Shown piece after piece: positions 10,025 through 19,612 of a stretch of DNA of 64,000 bases. The notes under the pieces were generated by a model. It was not told the origin of the DNA, did no database searches, and saw nothing but the letters and a program-made list of their open reading frames with translations. Every line of letters begins with the position of its first letter. The first letter of the stretch is position 1. The stretch is from Coleofasciculaceae cyanobacterium. GTDB lineage: Bacteria; Cyanobacteriota; Cyanobacteriia; Cyanobacteriales; Xenococcaceae. The stretch is taken from the NCBI GenBank assembly GCA_036703275.1, contig DATNPK010000096.1, positions 186,001 to 250,000 on the forward strand. The letters are read 5' to 3'. The position numbers were made by a program, and so were the translations under genes.

Positions 10025-10459
10025 CTAGTTTTTACGGTAAATCTGTGTCTAACTCAATAGACATCTTAGTCTAACTTTTAGTGTCAATATCTATTAAAGT
10101 AGCTAGTAATTTTGAAGTTAAGTTAGTTAGATGCGACAACAAAAATACGCGATTGTGATGAATGATTAACGCTTAGATTATTGTTAGTTTGTAGTATCAG
10201 TCTATTTGATGTTTGAAACAAATGCTTGCTTAACCTAGATGAATGCTGTCTAAATTTGATTCACTGAGTATATTTCTGGACAAGACAAACTAAAAAATTT
10301 TTGTTAAACAGAAGTATATTCTGGTTAACGGTACTCCGCTTTCGGCGGTGACAAATGTGTAATCAAAAGTCTGTAATCAAAAGGCAAATTTACTTCGTCT
10401 TTTTATTCACCAAAAGTTATTCTTTGGGCTTATCGGGCGAAGATTTTTTTGCTTTATAT
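10025..10459. other. gap between minE and the TonB-like gene
   Basis: The two genes converge here. I see no gene. A short hairpin CCGC-TTTCG-GCGG lies near 10330. The rest is AT-rich with no recognised motif. Confidence 0.5.
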
Positions 10460-10491
10460 TTTTCAAAATTAATTTTTATTAGTTTTGAAAA
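10460..10491 (-). terminator. inverted repeat at the 3' end of the TonB-like gene
   Basis: TTTTCAAAA (10460-10468) and TTTTGAAAA (10483-10491) form a perfect 9-bp stem over the stop codon of the minus-strand gene. It is A/T-only, so a terminator role is plausible but not certain. Confidence 0.4.
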
Positions 10492-11819
10492 TTAGGTTGC
10501 TCTGGTAGATTATTTTTATAGTCTGAAGGTTTTCTTTCGGGTAAAGGTATATTGCGCAAGCGATCGCGCAACGACGGTTCAGGCGCAGGGGCGGGTATTG
10601 GTTTTGGTTGAGGATTTGCTTCTGGTTGCGGTTTAGGCGCAGGTTTAGTTTTTGGTTGTGGTGGAGCTACTTTTGACTCTGGTTTGGGATTATTTGCAGG
10701 TTTAGGTTCTGGTGATTTGGGTTTAGCTTCTGGCTTTTCTTCCGTTCTAATTGATGGCAAGGTCAAAGATGGACAAATCTCTGCATCATATTCATAATTA
10801 ACCTTCACCTGATAGGGTTTAGGCTTTTTCGTCTTATTAGCAAAAATGCGATCGCTAAGATCTTTACTTCCTTGTTGATTGAAAACCGAATATTCTGCTC
10901 CTTTAATTAAATCAATTGCCGCGACTGCACCCTGAGTATTTACAACCACACCAAATACGCTGCTTCCTTTGAGTCTTTTGATACAGGCATCTCTAGGATA
11001 AATACCTTTAATTTCAATCTTATCTGGTTCAATATCTTCTACTTTAGCTAACCAAGCAATATAGTTTCTTCTGGCATCCTCATCAGTAGTACCAGCATTT
11101 GTCTTAGTTAAGCTTTGTCTTAAATTGCTAATGCGCTCTTGAGATTCTACAGCTTTTTTGGTGGCAATTTGCTCAGGAGTTGGCTTTGGTTGCTCAACTT
11201 CAGGCTTAGTTACAGGTAATTGTGGCTTCTGTTCTGGTTTTATGGTTGCTTGTGGAGATCGATCTGTTTGAGGAGATTTTTGTGGGAACGTAGGTAAATT
11301 ATTAGGTGGGGCGGGAATTTTACCCGTATTTGGCGGCAATTTAATCGGTTTTACCTTAAAGTCCGAAGGATCAATTGCTGGAGGTTGAGGTAAATTGGAT
11401 AAATCTCCGACTGGAGGGCGGGTAATATCGGTTGTGGGTGGCAAGCTAGAAAAATCGAATATAGGTGGTGGCGGAATTGTCAGTGGAGGAAGATTGTTGG
11501 AGTTGCCTATGCCAGGAATTAAGTTTGGTGGAATGGCAAAAGGTGCAGCAGGATCGCTGCTATTTGCACCAGGAAGATTATTGGGATCTGATCTGGCTGG
11601 ATCGTTTAATTGAGGAGATAGATCTGGTAAACGAGACTGTTGTTCTCGATTGAGTTCAATAACCGAAACTTCTCTTTTGCCAGAATCGTTGTTGAATTTT
11701 ATCGTTGGTAAACCAAACTTTAAGACTAATAAATGAAGCGCGATCGACAGCAACAAACATAGCTGTGCTGGGTTAACTAGTTTACTAGATTGATGGTCTA
11801 ATTTTGACTGGTAGGACAT
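10479..11819 (-). CDS. TonB-like proline-rich envelope protein
   Basis: Likely TonB-type energy transducer spanning the periplasm. One N-terminal membrane segment (LCLLLSIALHLLVLKFGLP, about residues 19-37) is followed by a long Pro/Asn/Lys-rich spacer. A TonB-C-like domain follows at roughly residues 255-345 (YPRDACIKRLKGSSVFGVVV, then PYQVKVNYEYD), and then a second Pro/Lys-rich tail. The ATG at 11819 is preferred over a TTG nine bases upstream. Neither ExbB/ExbD nor a TonB-dependent receptor is adjacent. The family call rests on architecture and one domain. Confidence 0.72.
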   Translation of the reverse strand: MSYQSKLDHQSSKLVNPAQLCLLLSIALHLLVLKFGLPTIKFNNDSGKREVSVIELNREQQSRLPDLSPQLNDPARSDPNNLPGANSSDPAAPFAIPPNLIPGIGNSNNLPPLTIPPPPIFDFSSLPPTTDITRPPVGDLSNLPQPPAIDPSDFKVKPIKLPPNTGKIPAPPNNLPTFPQKSPQTDRSPQATIKPEQKPQLPVTKPEVEQPKPTPEQIATKKAVESQERISNLRQSLTKTNAGTTDEDARRNYIAWLAKVEDIEPDKIEIKGIYPRDACIKRLKGSSVFGVVVNTQGAVAAIDLIKGAEYSVFNQQGSKDLSDRIFANKTKKPKPYQVKVNYEYDAEICPSLTLPSIRTEEKPEAKPKSPEPKPANNPKPESKVAPPQPKTKPAPKPQPEANPQPKPIPAPAPEPSLRDRLRNIPLPERKPSDYKNNLPEQPNFQN

Positions 11820-12003
11820 AACCCGCAACTATAAAATTAAAATATAAAAATTTAGTTATCTAATTTAGAGAATAATTTAAACAAAATAGATAATCATCAA
11901 TCTAGGTTATGCCTAATTAGTCAAGATGACAATCTATTTTCTATTAGATAGATTTGCATTTTAAACGATCGAGCATTAGATTATAAAAGACGCAACAAAT
12001 AGC

Positions 12004-13167
12004 TTAATTTCTAATTTGCACAGGCATTACTAGATAGGTCATTTTTAATCCTCCCAAAGGACTAAAAATAACTGGTTGATTCCATTCATTCAACTGCATT
12101 TTTATTTCCGTTGTCGAAAGCGCCTTTAATCCGTCCATTAGGTATTTGATGTTAAAAGCAATTTCGATGTCTTCTCCGATAATTTCGGCTGGCAAAGACT
12201 GTTTGGCATTACCCACGTCTTGAGCATCTGCCGAGACAACTAGTTCGGCGCGAGCGTTATTAATGCTAAATTTCACTAAGTTGTTTTTCTGTGCCAATAC
12301 CGCTACTAGCTCTAGACTGCTCAAGAGACGCTTACGGTTTAAAATAATTTCGCGAGCAAAGTTTTGTGGAATCAGTTGTGCATAAGTAGGATAGTCTCCT
12401 AATATTTTTGTACTAGTTAATAGGCGATCGCCCAATTCAAACACGATCACCTGTTCATCGAAACTAACTTTAACCAAATCGGTAGTCTGAGCATCACCTA
12501 CAATTCTTTCTAGCTCTCGCAATGCTTTGGCAGGTATGGTTACGGCGATTTTTGGTAACTCTATAGTAGATTCTGCGTTTTCAGGATTGAGATCTGTGGC
12601 TACAACTGCCAAGCGATGACTATCAGTGGCGGCGAATTCCAAAATATCGCCCAAATTACCTTGTCCCAAGCCTTGGCTTTTTAAATGAACTCCTGTAAGC
12701 ACTTGTTTGGATAGTTCGGTCGAAGCAGCAAATAAACATCCTCCCAAACCTTTATTTAGGACAGCTATAGGTAGTTCAATAGTTTGTTTCGCTTCAATTG
12801 TTGGCAAATTAGGAAACTCGGCTGCGTCTATTCCTGTTAGTTGAAATTGACCTGAAGTTGAGCTGATTGTCGTCATAAAACCATCCTCAGCAACGTCTAG
12901 AGTAATTTCTATCTCTGGTAAACGAGTGACAATATCGTTTAATAATTTGGCGGGAAGCGTGATGTCACCGCCTTCAACAACCTCAGCATTAAAACTAGTC
13001 TTGATACCCAAACTACCATCAAAGGCAATCAGGCTAACTTTCTGAGTAGTCTCGCTAGCTTTGATTAAAACGTTGCCCAATACCGCAGGTTCTGGACGAG
13101 AGGGAACAGCACGATTAACCAGAACCAGATTATTTTTCAGATCGTATGAAGCGCAAACAATTTTCAT
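12004..13167 (-). CDS. dnaN: DNA polymerase III beta sliding clamp
   Basis: Ring clamp that tethers the replicative polymerase. Three repeated clamp domains are visible, with family segments such as FAATDSHRLAVV and the terminal YLVMPVQIR motif. The ATG at 13167 (MKIVCASYDL) is chosen; an in-frame ATG at 13197 would add ten unrelated residues. Length is then 387. It lies downstream of dnaA on the same strand, separated by 423 bases that carry DnaA-box sequences. Confidence 0.95.
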   Translation of the reverse strand: MKIVCASYDLKNNLVLVNRAVPSRPEPAVLGNVLIKASETTQKVSLIAFDGSLGIKTSFNAEVVEGGDITLPAKLLNDIVTRLPEIEITLDVAEDGFMTTISSTSGQFQLTGIDAAEFPNLPTIEAKQTIELPIAVLNKGLGGCLFAASTELSKQVLTGVHLKSQGLGQGNLGDILEFAATDSHRLAVVATDLNPENAESTIELPKIAVTIPAKALRELERIVGDAQTTDLVKVSFDEQVIVFELGDRLLTSTKILGDYPTYAQLIPQNFAREIILNRKRLLSSLELVAVLAQKNNLVKFSINNARAELVVSADAQDVGNAKQSLPAEIIGEDIEIAFNIKYLMDGLKALSTTEIKMQLNEWNQPVIFSPLGGLKMTYLVMPVQIRN

Positions 13168-13197
13168 CTCAGAATCGGAATCTAGGGATATTGCCAA

Positions 13198-13590
13198 ACA
13201 ATTGTACTATGTTTAGCTCCAAGCTATAAGCTATCAAAATTAAGCTTTCAATAATTCTCGTCAAACAATACACTGACGATAATGTTGAGTATATTTTAAA
13301 AGTCTAATTATGCTGTGGTATGGCACTCGAAGCAAAGGTTAAGACACGTCGATCAAAAGCTAATAGCAAATAGCTAATAGCTAATAGCATATTTGCTCAT
13401 TTTATAACTAACGTCCTAATCTATAGTTCACTTGCTGTAACTAGTTTTTAATTTCTAGTTATCGACTATAATAAACGCTTAATTTAGTCGATAAATTGAG
13501 AAAATCAAAAGATTTTGTGGATAAGCTGTGGATAACTTAAGATTTTCTGTTTCATCCTGTGGAAAAAAATTCTGCGATAGTTAAATTAGT
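13198..13590. other. oriC: candidate replication origin between dnaA and dnaN
   Basis: Two perfect DnaA boxes in tandem, TGTGGATAA at 13516-13524 and 13527-13535, and a third, TGTGGAAAA, at 13558-13566 (the complement, TTTTCCACA, is a known cyanobacterial box). Beside them a 9-bp inverted repeat TTATCGACT/AGTCGATAA (13459-13467, 13486-13494) gives two degenerate boxes, and AAAATC-AAAA-GATTTT is a small hairpin at 13501-13516. The area is AT-rich. A run of TAGCTAA-type heptamers lies at 13358-13388. The boxes could instead only autoregulate dnaA/dnaN. Confidence 0.6.
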
Positions 13591-14964
13591 TTAGGTTTTA
13601 AACTTTTGTCGGCTAACAAAGTTAATCCGATCGCTTAACAAAGATATGGTCTGATTCAAGGCGCGATCTTTTCTGAGCAGTTTAGCAATTTTGTCACAAC
13701 TATACATGACGGATGTATGATCTTTCCCACCAAACTTTTCGCCAATACGAGGTAAGCTTAGGTCTGTATGTTGTCGCATTAGGTACATAGCGATATGTCT
13801 GGCATTGCTAATCTCGCGACGACGAGAGCTACTTTTTAAATCATGGGTAGAGACATTTAAAATCTCGGCTGATACTTCCAGAATAGTTTCTGGAGAGGCA
13901 GTAATTTGTTCTACTTTAGGATTGAGTGCCGCTGCGATATTTTCGACCGTCATCGATAAGCCAGACAGAGAAATATAGGCGATCGCCCTAATTAATGCTC
14001 CTTCTAATTCTCGGATATTGGAGGTATATTGACTAGCGATATAGGCGATCGCTTCTTTCGGTAAACGAACATTTTCATATTCTGCCTTCTTTTGTAAAAT
14101 TGCCATGCGGGTTTCCAAATCGGGAACTTGGACATCCGCAATCAAGCCCATCGAGAATCTAGAACTCAAGCGTTCCTGTAGTTTAGGGATTTGCTGTGGA
14201 GGGCGATCGCTTGCTAGAACTACCTGTCTTCCTGCCTCATGAAGCGTATTAAAGGTGTGAAAAAATTCTTCTTGGGTATACTCTTTGCCTTCAATAAAGT
14301 GAATATCGTCTACTAGTAAAATATCGGCAGTGCGATAATGTTCGCGAAAAGTCTGAATACTATCATTACGAATTGCCGCAATTAAGTCGTTAGTGAATTG
14401 TTCAGTCGAAACATAAAAAACCCGCGCCTCAGGATTAATTTCTAGATGATAATGCCCAATTGCCTGCATTAAATGCGTTTTACCTAGTCCAACACCTCCA
14501 CAGAGAAACAGAGGATTAAAATCTCGTCCAGGAGACTCGGCAACAGCCAAAGAAGCAGCGTGTACCATGCGATTTGTCGGACCAACAACAAAGCTATAAA
14601 AAGTATATTTAGGATTTAATTTATTCGGTTTAAGAGAATTTTTAGCAGCAGATGAAGATTCCTGCTGGAGTTGAGCAAAATTGGTTGGTTCGGTTAAAAA
14701 ATCGAGGTCTGCACCTTGTTGAGATTTGAGACGAATTTCTAGAGGCTTGCCGATAACTTCTGCTACTGCGTCACAAATAATGCCGACATAGTGCTTTTGT
14801 AGATGGCTTGTTACAAAAGCGTTAGGAGTTACAATAGTTATACTGTGGACATTAAAATCTTCGACAGTAGTATTTTGAATCCAAGTTTCAAAGGTAGGGC
14901 GACTTAGCCGTTCTTCGAGAAGTTCTAGAACTCTTTGCCATAATTGTTCTGCGGAAATTGTCAC
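13591..14964 (-). CDS. dnaA: chromosomal replication initiator DnaA
   Basis: AAA+ initiator that binds DnaA boxes and opens oriC. Domain I (MTISAEQLWQRVLELLEERL), a short linker, then the AAA+ domain with Walker A GGVGLGKTHLM and Walker B ILLVDDIHFIEGKE. The C-terminal helix-turn-helix carries the signature GGKDHTSVMYSCDKI. Length (457) is normal. dnaN lies downstream. The intergenic gap with DnaA boxes makes this a likely origin locus, as in several other cyanobacteria with dnaA and dnaN adjacent. Confidence 0.97.
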   Translation of the reverse strand: MTISAEQLWQRVLELLEERLSRPTFETWIQNTTVEDFNVHSITIVTPNAFVTSHLQKHYVGIICDAVAEVIGKPLEIRLKSQQGADLDFLTEPTNFAQLQQESSSAAKNSLKPNKLNPKYTFYSFVVGPTNRMVHAASLAVAESPGRDFNPLFLCGGVGLGKTHLMQAIGHYHLEINPEARVFYVSTEQFTNDLIAAIRNDSIQTFREHYRTADILLVDDIHFIEGKEYTQEEFFHTFNTLHEAGRQVVLASDRPPQQIPKLQERLSSRFSMGLIADVQVPDLETRMAILQKKAEYENVRLPKEAIAYIASQYTSNIRELEGALIRAIAYISLSGLSMTVENIAAALNPKVEQITASPETILEVSAEILNVSTHDLKSSSRRREISNARHIAMYLMRQHTDLSLPRIGEKFGGKDHTSVMYSCDKIAKLLRKDRALNQTISLLSDRINFVSRQKFKT

Positions 14965-15166
14965 TCTTTTTAGATAATTAGTAAAGGTGATTTGAAATCA
15001 AGACAGGTTGCTTCTGAAGCAGCTTGTACAATTAGTTCTCTTGTAAAATTTTATCAGTTGAGTTGTATTGGGATCGGTAATATTTACTATCTATTTCCAA
15101 TCGTTAAAACTTTTTTGCAAGACAAAATACTCTTCAAGTAAACCTTACTAATTAATTTAATAGCTG

Positions 15167-15703
15167 ATGAACATGAATAAACTTCCAGCGATCGCTCAAA
15201 TAGGCCAACCAATTCTCAGAAGCCAGGCTAAACCCGTAAATAAAATTTTAGACCCTTCCATCATAGAGCTAATTGACTTATTAACCGCTACCGCGATCGC
15301 CAATTCGGGCGTGGGAATTGCCGCGCCACAAATTTCTCAGCCTTATCGACTGTTTATCATTGCTTCTCATCCCAGCGATCGCTATCCTCATGCGCCAACT
15401 ATGCCACCGACTGCAATGATTAACCCGCAAATCTTGTCTCATGGTGAAAAAGTAGTCAAAGATTGGGAAGGATGCTTAAGCGTACCTAACGTTAGAGGTT
15501 TAGTGCCTAGATATCAAGAAATTGAGGTTGAATACACAACTAAGCAAGGAGAAATAAATCAGGAAATCCTCACCGATTTTGTGGCGCGTATTTTCCAGCA
15601 TGAATTAGATCATCTTAACGGTATTGTATTTACAGATCGAGTCACAGATCCAGCCGACTTGTATACCGAAGCCGAATATCGTCAGCTTAGATCTTTGAAT
15701 TAG
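15167..15703 (+). CDS. def: peptide deformylase
   Basis: Removes the N-terminal formyl group from nascent proteins. All three metal-site motifs are present: GVGIAAPQI (about residue 48), EGCLSVP and HELDHLNG. There are two closely spaced candidate starts (ATG at 15167 and 15173), which I cannot separate. Length (178) is standard. It is divergent from dnaA. Confidence 0.95.
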   Translation: MNMNKLPAIAQIGQPILRSQAKPVNKILDPSIIELIDLLTATAIANSGVGIAAPQISQPYRLFIIASHPSDRYPHAPTMPPTAMINPQILSHGEKVVKDWEGCLSVPNVRGLVPRYQEIEVEYTTKQGEINQEILTDFVARIFQHELDHLNGIVFTDRVTDPADLYTEAEYRQLRSLN

Positions 15704-15717
15704 AAACCAATAAATTT

Positions 15718-15852
15718 ATGATTATTAATATTAAAGTCACTCGTTCTTCTCCTCTTCAAGACAAGGCTTGCGAGTGTCTCCATTGTACAGTCGTCAAGCA
15801 TCAAAGCAATTATTTAGATAAAATAAGGCGATTTAAGTCTCAATTTTCATAA
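15718..15852 (+). CDS. possible small Cys-rich peptide
   Basis: A 44-codon frame opening 14 bases after the def stop codon, with ATG at 15718 and TAA at 15850. It encodes MIINIKVTRSS..., contains a compact C-x-C-x2-C cluster (ACECLHCTVV) and has a basic C-terminus. I recognise no family. It could equally be chance coding in the leader of the downstream RNA-binding protein gene. No clear ribosome binding site precedes it. Confidence 0.22.
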   Translation: MIINIKVTRSSPLQDKACECLHCTVVKHQSNYLDKIRRFKSQFS

Positions 15853-16001
15853 AAGTGCTAAAATTCTAAGTGGGGAATCAACAGATTAAAGATTAAGTTT
15901 GTATCCAGTATCTAATGGTCTTTTCCGTAAAGTATTGAGCTATTTCTTTCCAATAATTCTGTTTCTCTGGACACAACACTCATTGAGAATACATTCAGAA
16001 T

Positions 16002-16277
16002 ATGTCAATTTACGTAGGCAATTTATCTTACGAAGTTAGTCAAGAAGATTTAAGTGAAGTCTTCAACGAATATGGAACTGTTAAACGAATTCATATTCCT
16101 AGCGATCGCGAAACAGGTCGTCCAAGAGGATTTGCTTTTGTCGAAATGGAATCTGAAGCCAACGAAGATAAAGCTATTGAAGCTTTAGACGGTGCCGAAT
16201 GGATGGATCGCCAGCTAAAAGTTAATAAAGCCAAACCGCGCGAAAACCGAAGTGGCGGTCGAAACAACCGTTTCTAA
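16002..16277 (+). CDS. RRM-type RNA-binding protein (Rbp family)
   Basis: Single RRM domain protein. RNP2 is IYVGNLSYEV (residues 3-12) and RNP1 is RGFAFVEM, with a short Arg/Gly/Asn tail (ENRSGGRNNRF). Cyanobacterial Rbp proteins of this size are often cold-induced and have long untranslated leaders. About 150 AT-rich bases without a frame precede the ATG. The gene ends at a likely hairpin (16324-16378). Confidence 0.93.
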   Translation: MSIYVGNLSYEVSQEDLSEVFNEYGTVKRIHIPSDRETGRPRGFAFVEMESEANEDKAIEALDGAEWMDRQLKVNKAKPRENRSGGRNNRF

Positions 16278-16323
16278 GCAAACCGATTGAACAGCGATTA
16301 AAAACCAATTAAATTAAACAGTC

Positions 16324-16378
16324 AACGCTTCTAGGAATTGAGTGACATATAGGTCTATACTCTTTCTTTAGAGGCGTT
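16324..16378 (+). terminator. hairpin after the RNA-binding protein gene
   Basis: AACGCTTCTA (16324-16333) pairs with TAGAGGCGTT (16369-16378), ten pairs with one G-T, followed by TTTTG. The loop is long (35 bases). Position 46 bases after the stop codon fits a terminator. Confidence 0.5.
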
Positions 16379-16468
16379 TTGTTATCTAATGTAGATGTAA
16401 TTTAACGTTTTGTAAATTGGTAAAAAATCAAGGAATACTTTATAACTTTTAACTACAGTATTAGGCTA

Positions 16469-16864
16469 CTAATTATCAATTACGGCAATACATTCAATCT
16501 CAACTAATACGTCTTTGGGTAAACGCGAAACCTCAACACAGGCGCGGGCGGGAGCAGTAGCTTCGGCAAAATACTGAGCATATACTTGATTCATGGAGCC
16601 AAAGTGGGCTAAATCCGTCATAAAAACGCTAGTTTTGACTACATTATCCCAAGTTGCTCCTGCTTCAGTCAAAATTGCCTCAATATTAGCCATTACTTGC
16701 TGAGTTTGTGCGGTGATATCTCCTTCACCAATAATTTTTCCCGACTGGGGATCTAGAGGAACTTGTCCTGCGACAAACAGCATCTGACCACAAGTAGCGA
16801 TCGCCTGATTATAAGGACCAACTGGGGCGGGTGCTCGATCGGTACGAATAACTTTTTTAAACAT
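16469..16864 (-). CDS. ridA: RidA/YjgF family reactive-intermediate deaminase
   Basis: RidA hydrolyses reactive enamine/imine intermediates such as 2-aminoacrylate to ketoacids. The sequence is the standard 131 residues, with PVGPYNQAI at the N-terminus, the binding arginine in ARACVEVSRLPKD, and IECIAV at the end. Its start overlaps the 3' end of menA by 8 bases on the same strand, so the two are translationally linked. Confidence 0.95.
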   Translation of the reverse strand: MFKKVIRTDRAPAPVGPYNQAIATCGQMLFVAGQVPLDPQSGKIIGEGDITAQTQQVMANIEAILTEAGATWDNVVKTSVFMTDLAHFGSMNQVYAQYFAEATAPARACVEVSRLPKDVLVEIECIAVIDN

Positions 16865-17765
16865 GGGAACTAAAAATTAATCCTAATATTAACAACAACG
16901 AACTAGAAAGATATAAATTAACGGCAAGAAACTTGCTATTACTAACTTTGTGAGGAACAGCATGATTTTGGTTGACGTGGTGAACCAACTGATAGGCAAA
17001 GGGCAAACTACCAAAACCGAGCAAACTAAAAAGAGGCAATGTACCAGTAGCGAGCAAAATTAGCGTTAAGATATAAATACTAGCGGTAGCAGCTGTTAAT
17101 ACCTTCGCACCTTTAGCCGTTCCTAAACGCACAATTGGCGATCGCTTTCCTGCTGCCAAGTCGTCTTCGACCTGATGAAAATGAGAACAAAATAAAATAA
17201 TTGAGGTAGTAATACCAACAATGCTAGAAATCGCTAAATTATCTGCCGAAAATGTTTGAGTCTGAGCATAGTAGGCAGCAGAAACTGCACCAGGACCAAA
17301 GGTAAAGAAACAAATTATTTCTCCCAAACCTAAGTAGCCTAAGCGAAACGGCGGGCCTTGATAGGTATAGCCCAAGAAGCAGCATAGCAATACTAGTGCT
17401 AATACCGTTAAATCCTGTTGCCACCAAGACAGGGCTAAAATTCCCCCAATTCCGATACCAAGACAAAGATTAGCTACCCAAAACACTAAAGGTTTATTTC
17501 CTGTTAGGTTAACTACCGAATGCGCTTTATTAATGTCAATACCTGTTTCTGAATCAAAAACATCATTGCTCAGGTTTAACCAGGCAATAATCAAAATTGC
17601 CGCTCCTAAGAAGGTAAAAAAGAACTGGGGATTAAAAAGATGAGTTTTAGCAAAAGCAACTGCCGTACCCACGGCAATAGGCGCGATCGCTACACTATAT
17701 ATTGGCGGTTTAATTGCAGCTAGCCACAGCCGATGGTTTTTTTGGCTTATTTGCTTGGTAGTCAT
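16857..17765 (-). CDS. menA: 2-carboxy-1,4-naphthoquinone phytyltransferase
   Basis: UbiA-superfamily prenyltransferase that attaches the phytyl chain in phylloquinone (vitamin K1) synthesis, the electron carrier of photosystem I. The Asp-rich motif NDVFDSETGID (about residues 66-76) binds prenyl diphosphate through magnesium. A second motif appears as HFHQVEDDLAAGKRS. Eight or nine hydrophobic spans cover the protein. It is transcribed away from menF, and the shared upstream region separates the two halves of the men cluster. Confidence 0.93.
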   Translation of the reverse strand: MTTKQISQKNHRLWLAAIKPPIYSVAIAPIAVGTAVAFAKTHLFNPQFFFTFLGAAILIIAWLNLSNDVFDSETGIDINKAHSVVNLTGNKPLVFWVANLCLGIGIGGILALSWWQQDLTVLALVLLCCFLGYTYQGPPFRLGYLGLGEIICFFTFGPGAVSAAYYAQTQTFSADNLAISSIVGITTSIILFCSHFHQVEDDLAAGKRSPIVRLGTAKGAKVLTAATASIYILTLILLATGTLPLFSLLGFGSLPFAYQLVHHVNQNHAVPHKVSNSKFLAVNLYLSSSLLLILGLIFSSHV

Positions 17766-18065
17766 ATGTGCAGTGTACTAGCGGGAATGATAGCTGTTCC
17801 ACTTTGAAAGGCAACATTTAGTACCCTATCAGTTATCGTTACTGCTGTTTACCAAGTTTCATGAAAGTTAAAGTTTTGCCATAACTACTCTAGCTTGAGC
17901 TAATTTATAAAAACGAACTGTTGCCCTTAGTTGTCTTTAGCTAGGACTATTGCAGACAGTAGCCTATAATAAAAATCATAAAAATTGCCCTATTTAGTGG
18001 CTGTTTAATTATCAATGGTCAGTTTAATATCTTATTCTAGTTTTGCCGCCTAAACTTTTTGGGTA
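17766..18065. promoter_or_regulatory. divergent menA/menF upstream region
   Basis: A 300-base gap between divergent genes. A perfect TATAAT lies at 17965-17970, about 95 bases before menF; no convincing -35 hexamer sits at the right distance. Nothing else is recognised. Confidence 0.35.
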
Positions 18066-19514
18066 ATGACACAATCTACCAGCTCTATGTCTTTTGCAAC
18101 TCAATCTAGTAATTTTATTTTAAAAAATAATATCGATACAAAACTCAACAATTTTTGGCAGAATAAAGAACTGAATTTTGCCATTACCAAAGATACAGAT
18201 ATTATTAGTGTTTCTTGTCAAATTCCCAATGTCGATCCTCTTGCCTGCCTCCAAAAATTTAGCCATAGTCATTCGTTACATTTTTATTGGGAAAACTGTA
18301 GCAAGCAAGAAGCAGTATCAGCTTGGGGGATTACTCGCAGCGATTATCCCCAGAATAATTCCAGGTTTAGTTCGGCACAAAACTTTATCCAAGATTGTTT
18401 TCAACAAATTATTAGAGCGGGGGCGAGCGGTCTATCAATTGGAAAACCGAGCGTGTTTTGTAGCTTTACTTTTTTTGCCGATAATCAGGAGCCTGAGCCT
18501 TTTAAATCTGGAACTTTATTTTTACCTCGATTTCAGATAGTTAAAAAACATAAAAATTGCTGTCTAATTGTTAATTTTCCTTTAGAAAAAGGGGAAGATA
18601 AAAAATATTTGGTAAAACAGATCAAGCAAAAAGTAGATAGTATTCCTTGGTCTACATTAGGACAACTAAACCTAGAGCGAAAAAATAATTTGTTGTCAAC
18701 AAATCGCGCTCGCTCACAAGACCCAGATTACTTTAAATCGGTTGTTGCTTCTGCTCTGGAGTCAATTGCTGCTGGTGAATTAAGCAAAATTGTTATTGCC
18801 CACACTACTGAAATCCAGTCTAAAGTTCCGTTTAAAATTATTGAATCTTTAGCTAATTTAAGAGGACTTCACCCAGATTGCTATATATTTTCTACGGGTA
18901 ATGGTGCGGGACAAAACTTTATTGGAGCAAGTCCAGAACGTTTGTTGAGCGTTCAAAACCAACAGCTGGTAACGGATGCTCTAGCAGGATCTGCTCCTAG
19001 AGGCACGAATAATGCCGAAGATTTGCACTTGGCTAATTTATTGCTCAAAAATAGAAAAGAAAAGCGAGAGCATCAAGCCGTTCGTGACTTCATAATTGAG
19101 CGTCTGCGAGGTATCGGTCTAAAACCCCAGCAGCTGCCTTTACAACTGCTCAAGCTATCAAATATTCAACATCTGTGGACACCAATCTATGCTCACCTCC
19201 CCGCAGATATTGAGCCGTTAGAGATTGTAGCATTGCTCCATCCAACTCCTGCGGTAGCTGGTGTATCTACCGAAATTGCCTGTGAAAAGATCCGTTACTA
19301 TGAAAAATCTGCTCGCTCTCTCTACGCAGCACCTCTAGGATGGGTAGACTACGAAGGAAATTGCGAATTTATTGTCGGTATTCGTTCGGCGCTAATTGAT
19401 GGCGATCGCGCTATGCTATATGCTGGGGCAGGTATAGTTTCTGGTTCTAATCCTGACAAAGAATTTGATGAGGTGCAGCTAAAATTGCAGTCTTTGTTAA
19501 AAGCATTAGTGTAA
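18066..19514 (+). CDS. menF: isochorismate synthase
   Basis: Chorismate-binding enzyme converting chorismate to isochorismate, the first committed step of phylloquinone synthesis. The C-terminal catalytic domain (about residues 215-480) shows KIVIAHTTEI, FIGASPERLL, the GSAPRG segment, LHPTPAVAGV and the end YAGAGIVSGSNPDKE. The N-terminal 200 residues are divergent, as is usual. menD follows 98 bases downstream in the same direction, with a strong small palindrome between them (19578-19596). Confidence 0.92.
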   Translation: MTQSTSSMSFATQSSNFILKNNIDTKLNNFWQNKELNFAITKDTDIISVSCQIPNVDPLACLQKFSHSHSLHFYWENCSKQEAVSAWGITRSDYPQNNSRFSSAQNFIQDCFQQIIRAGASGLSIGKPSVFCSFTFFADNQEPEPFKSGTLFLPRFQIVKKHKNCCLIVNFPLEKGEDKKYLVKQIKQKVDSIPWSTLGQLNLERKNNLLSTNRARSQDPDYFKSVVASALESIAAGELSKIVIAHTTEIQSKVPFKIIESLANLRGLHPDCYIFSTGNGAGQNFIGASPERLLSVQNQQLVTDALAGSAPRGTNNAEDLHLANLLLKNRKEKREHQAVRDFIIERLRGIGLKPQQLPLQLLKLSNIQHLWTPIYAHLPADIEPLEIVALLHPTPAVAGVSTEIACEKIRYYEKSARSLYAAPLGWVDYEGNCEFIVGIRSALIDGDRAMLYAGAGIVSGSNPDKEFDEVQLKLQSLLKALV

Positions 19515-19577
19515 CTATATTTAACGATTACTGACGGCTCATATCAGATATAAACAAGAATGCGACAGATTCTGTAA

Positions 19578-19596
19578 GGGCAAACGCCGTTTGCCC
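19578..19596. repeat. small palindromic repeat between menF and menD
   Basis: GGGCAAAC-GCC-GTTTGCCC is a perfect 8-bp stem with a 3-base loop, flanked by AA and CTAC. A similar hairpin in the same flanking context lies at 28942-28961. It lies 17 bases upstream of menD and could attenuate or process the transcript. Confidence 0.6.
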
Positions 19597-19612
19597 CTAC
19601 CCAAAACATCAA

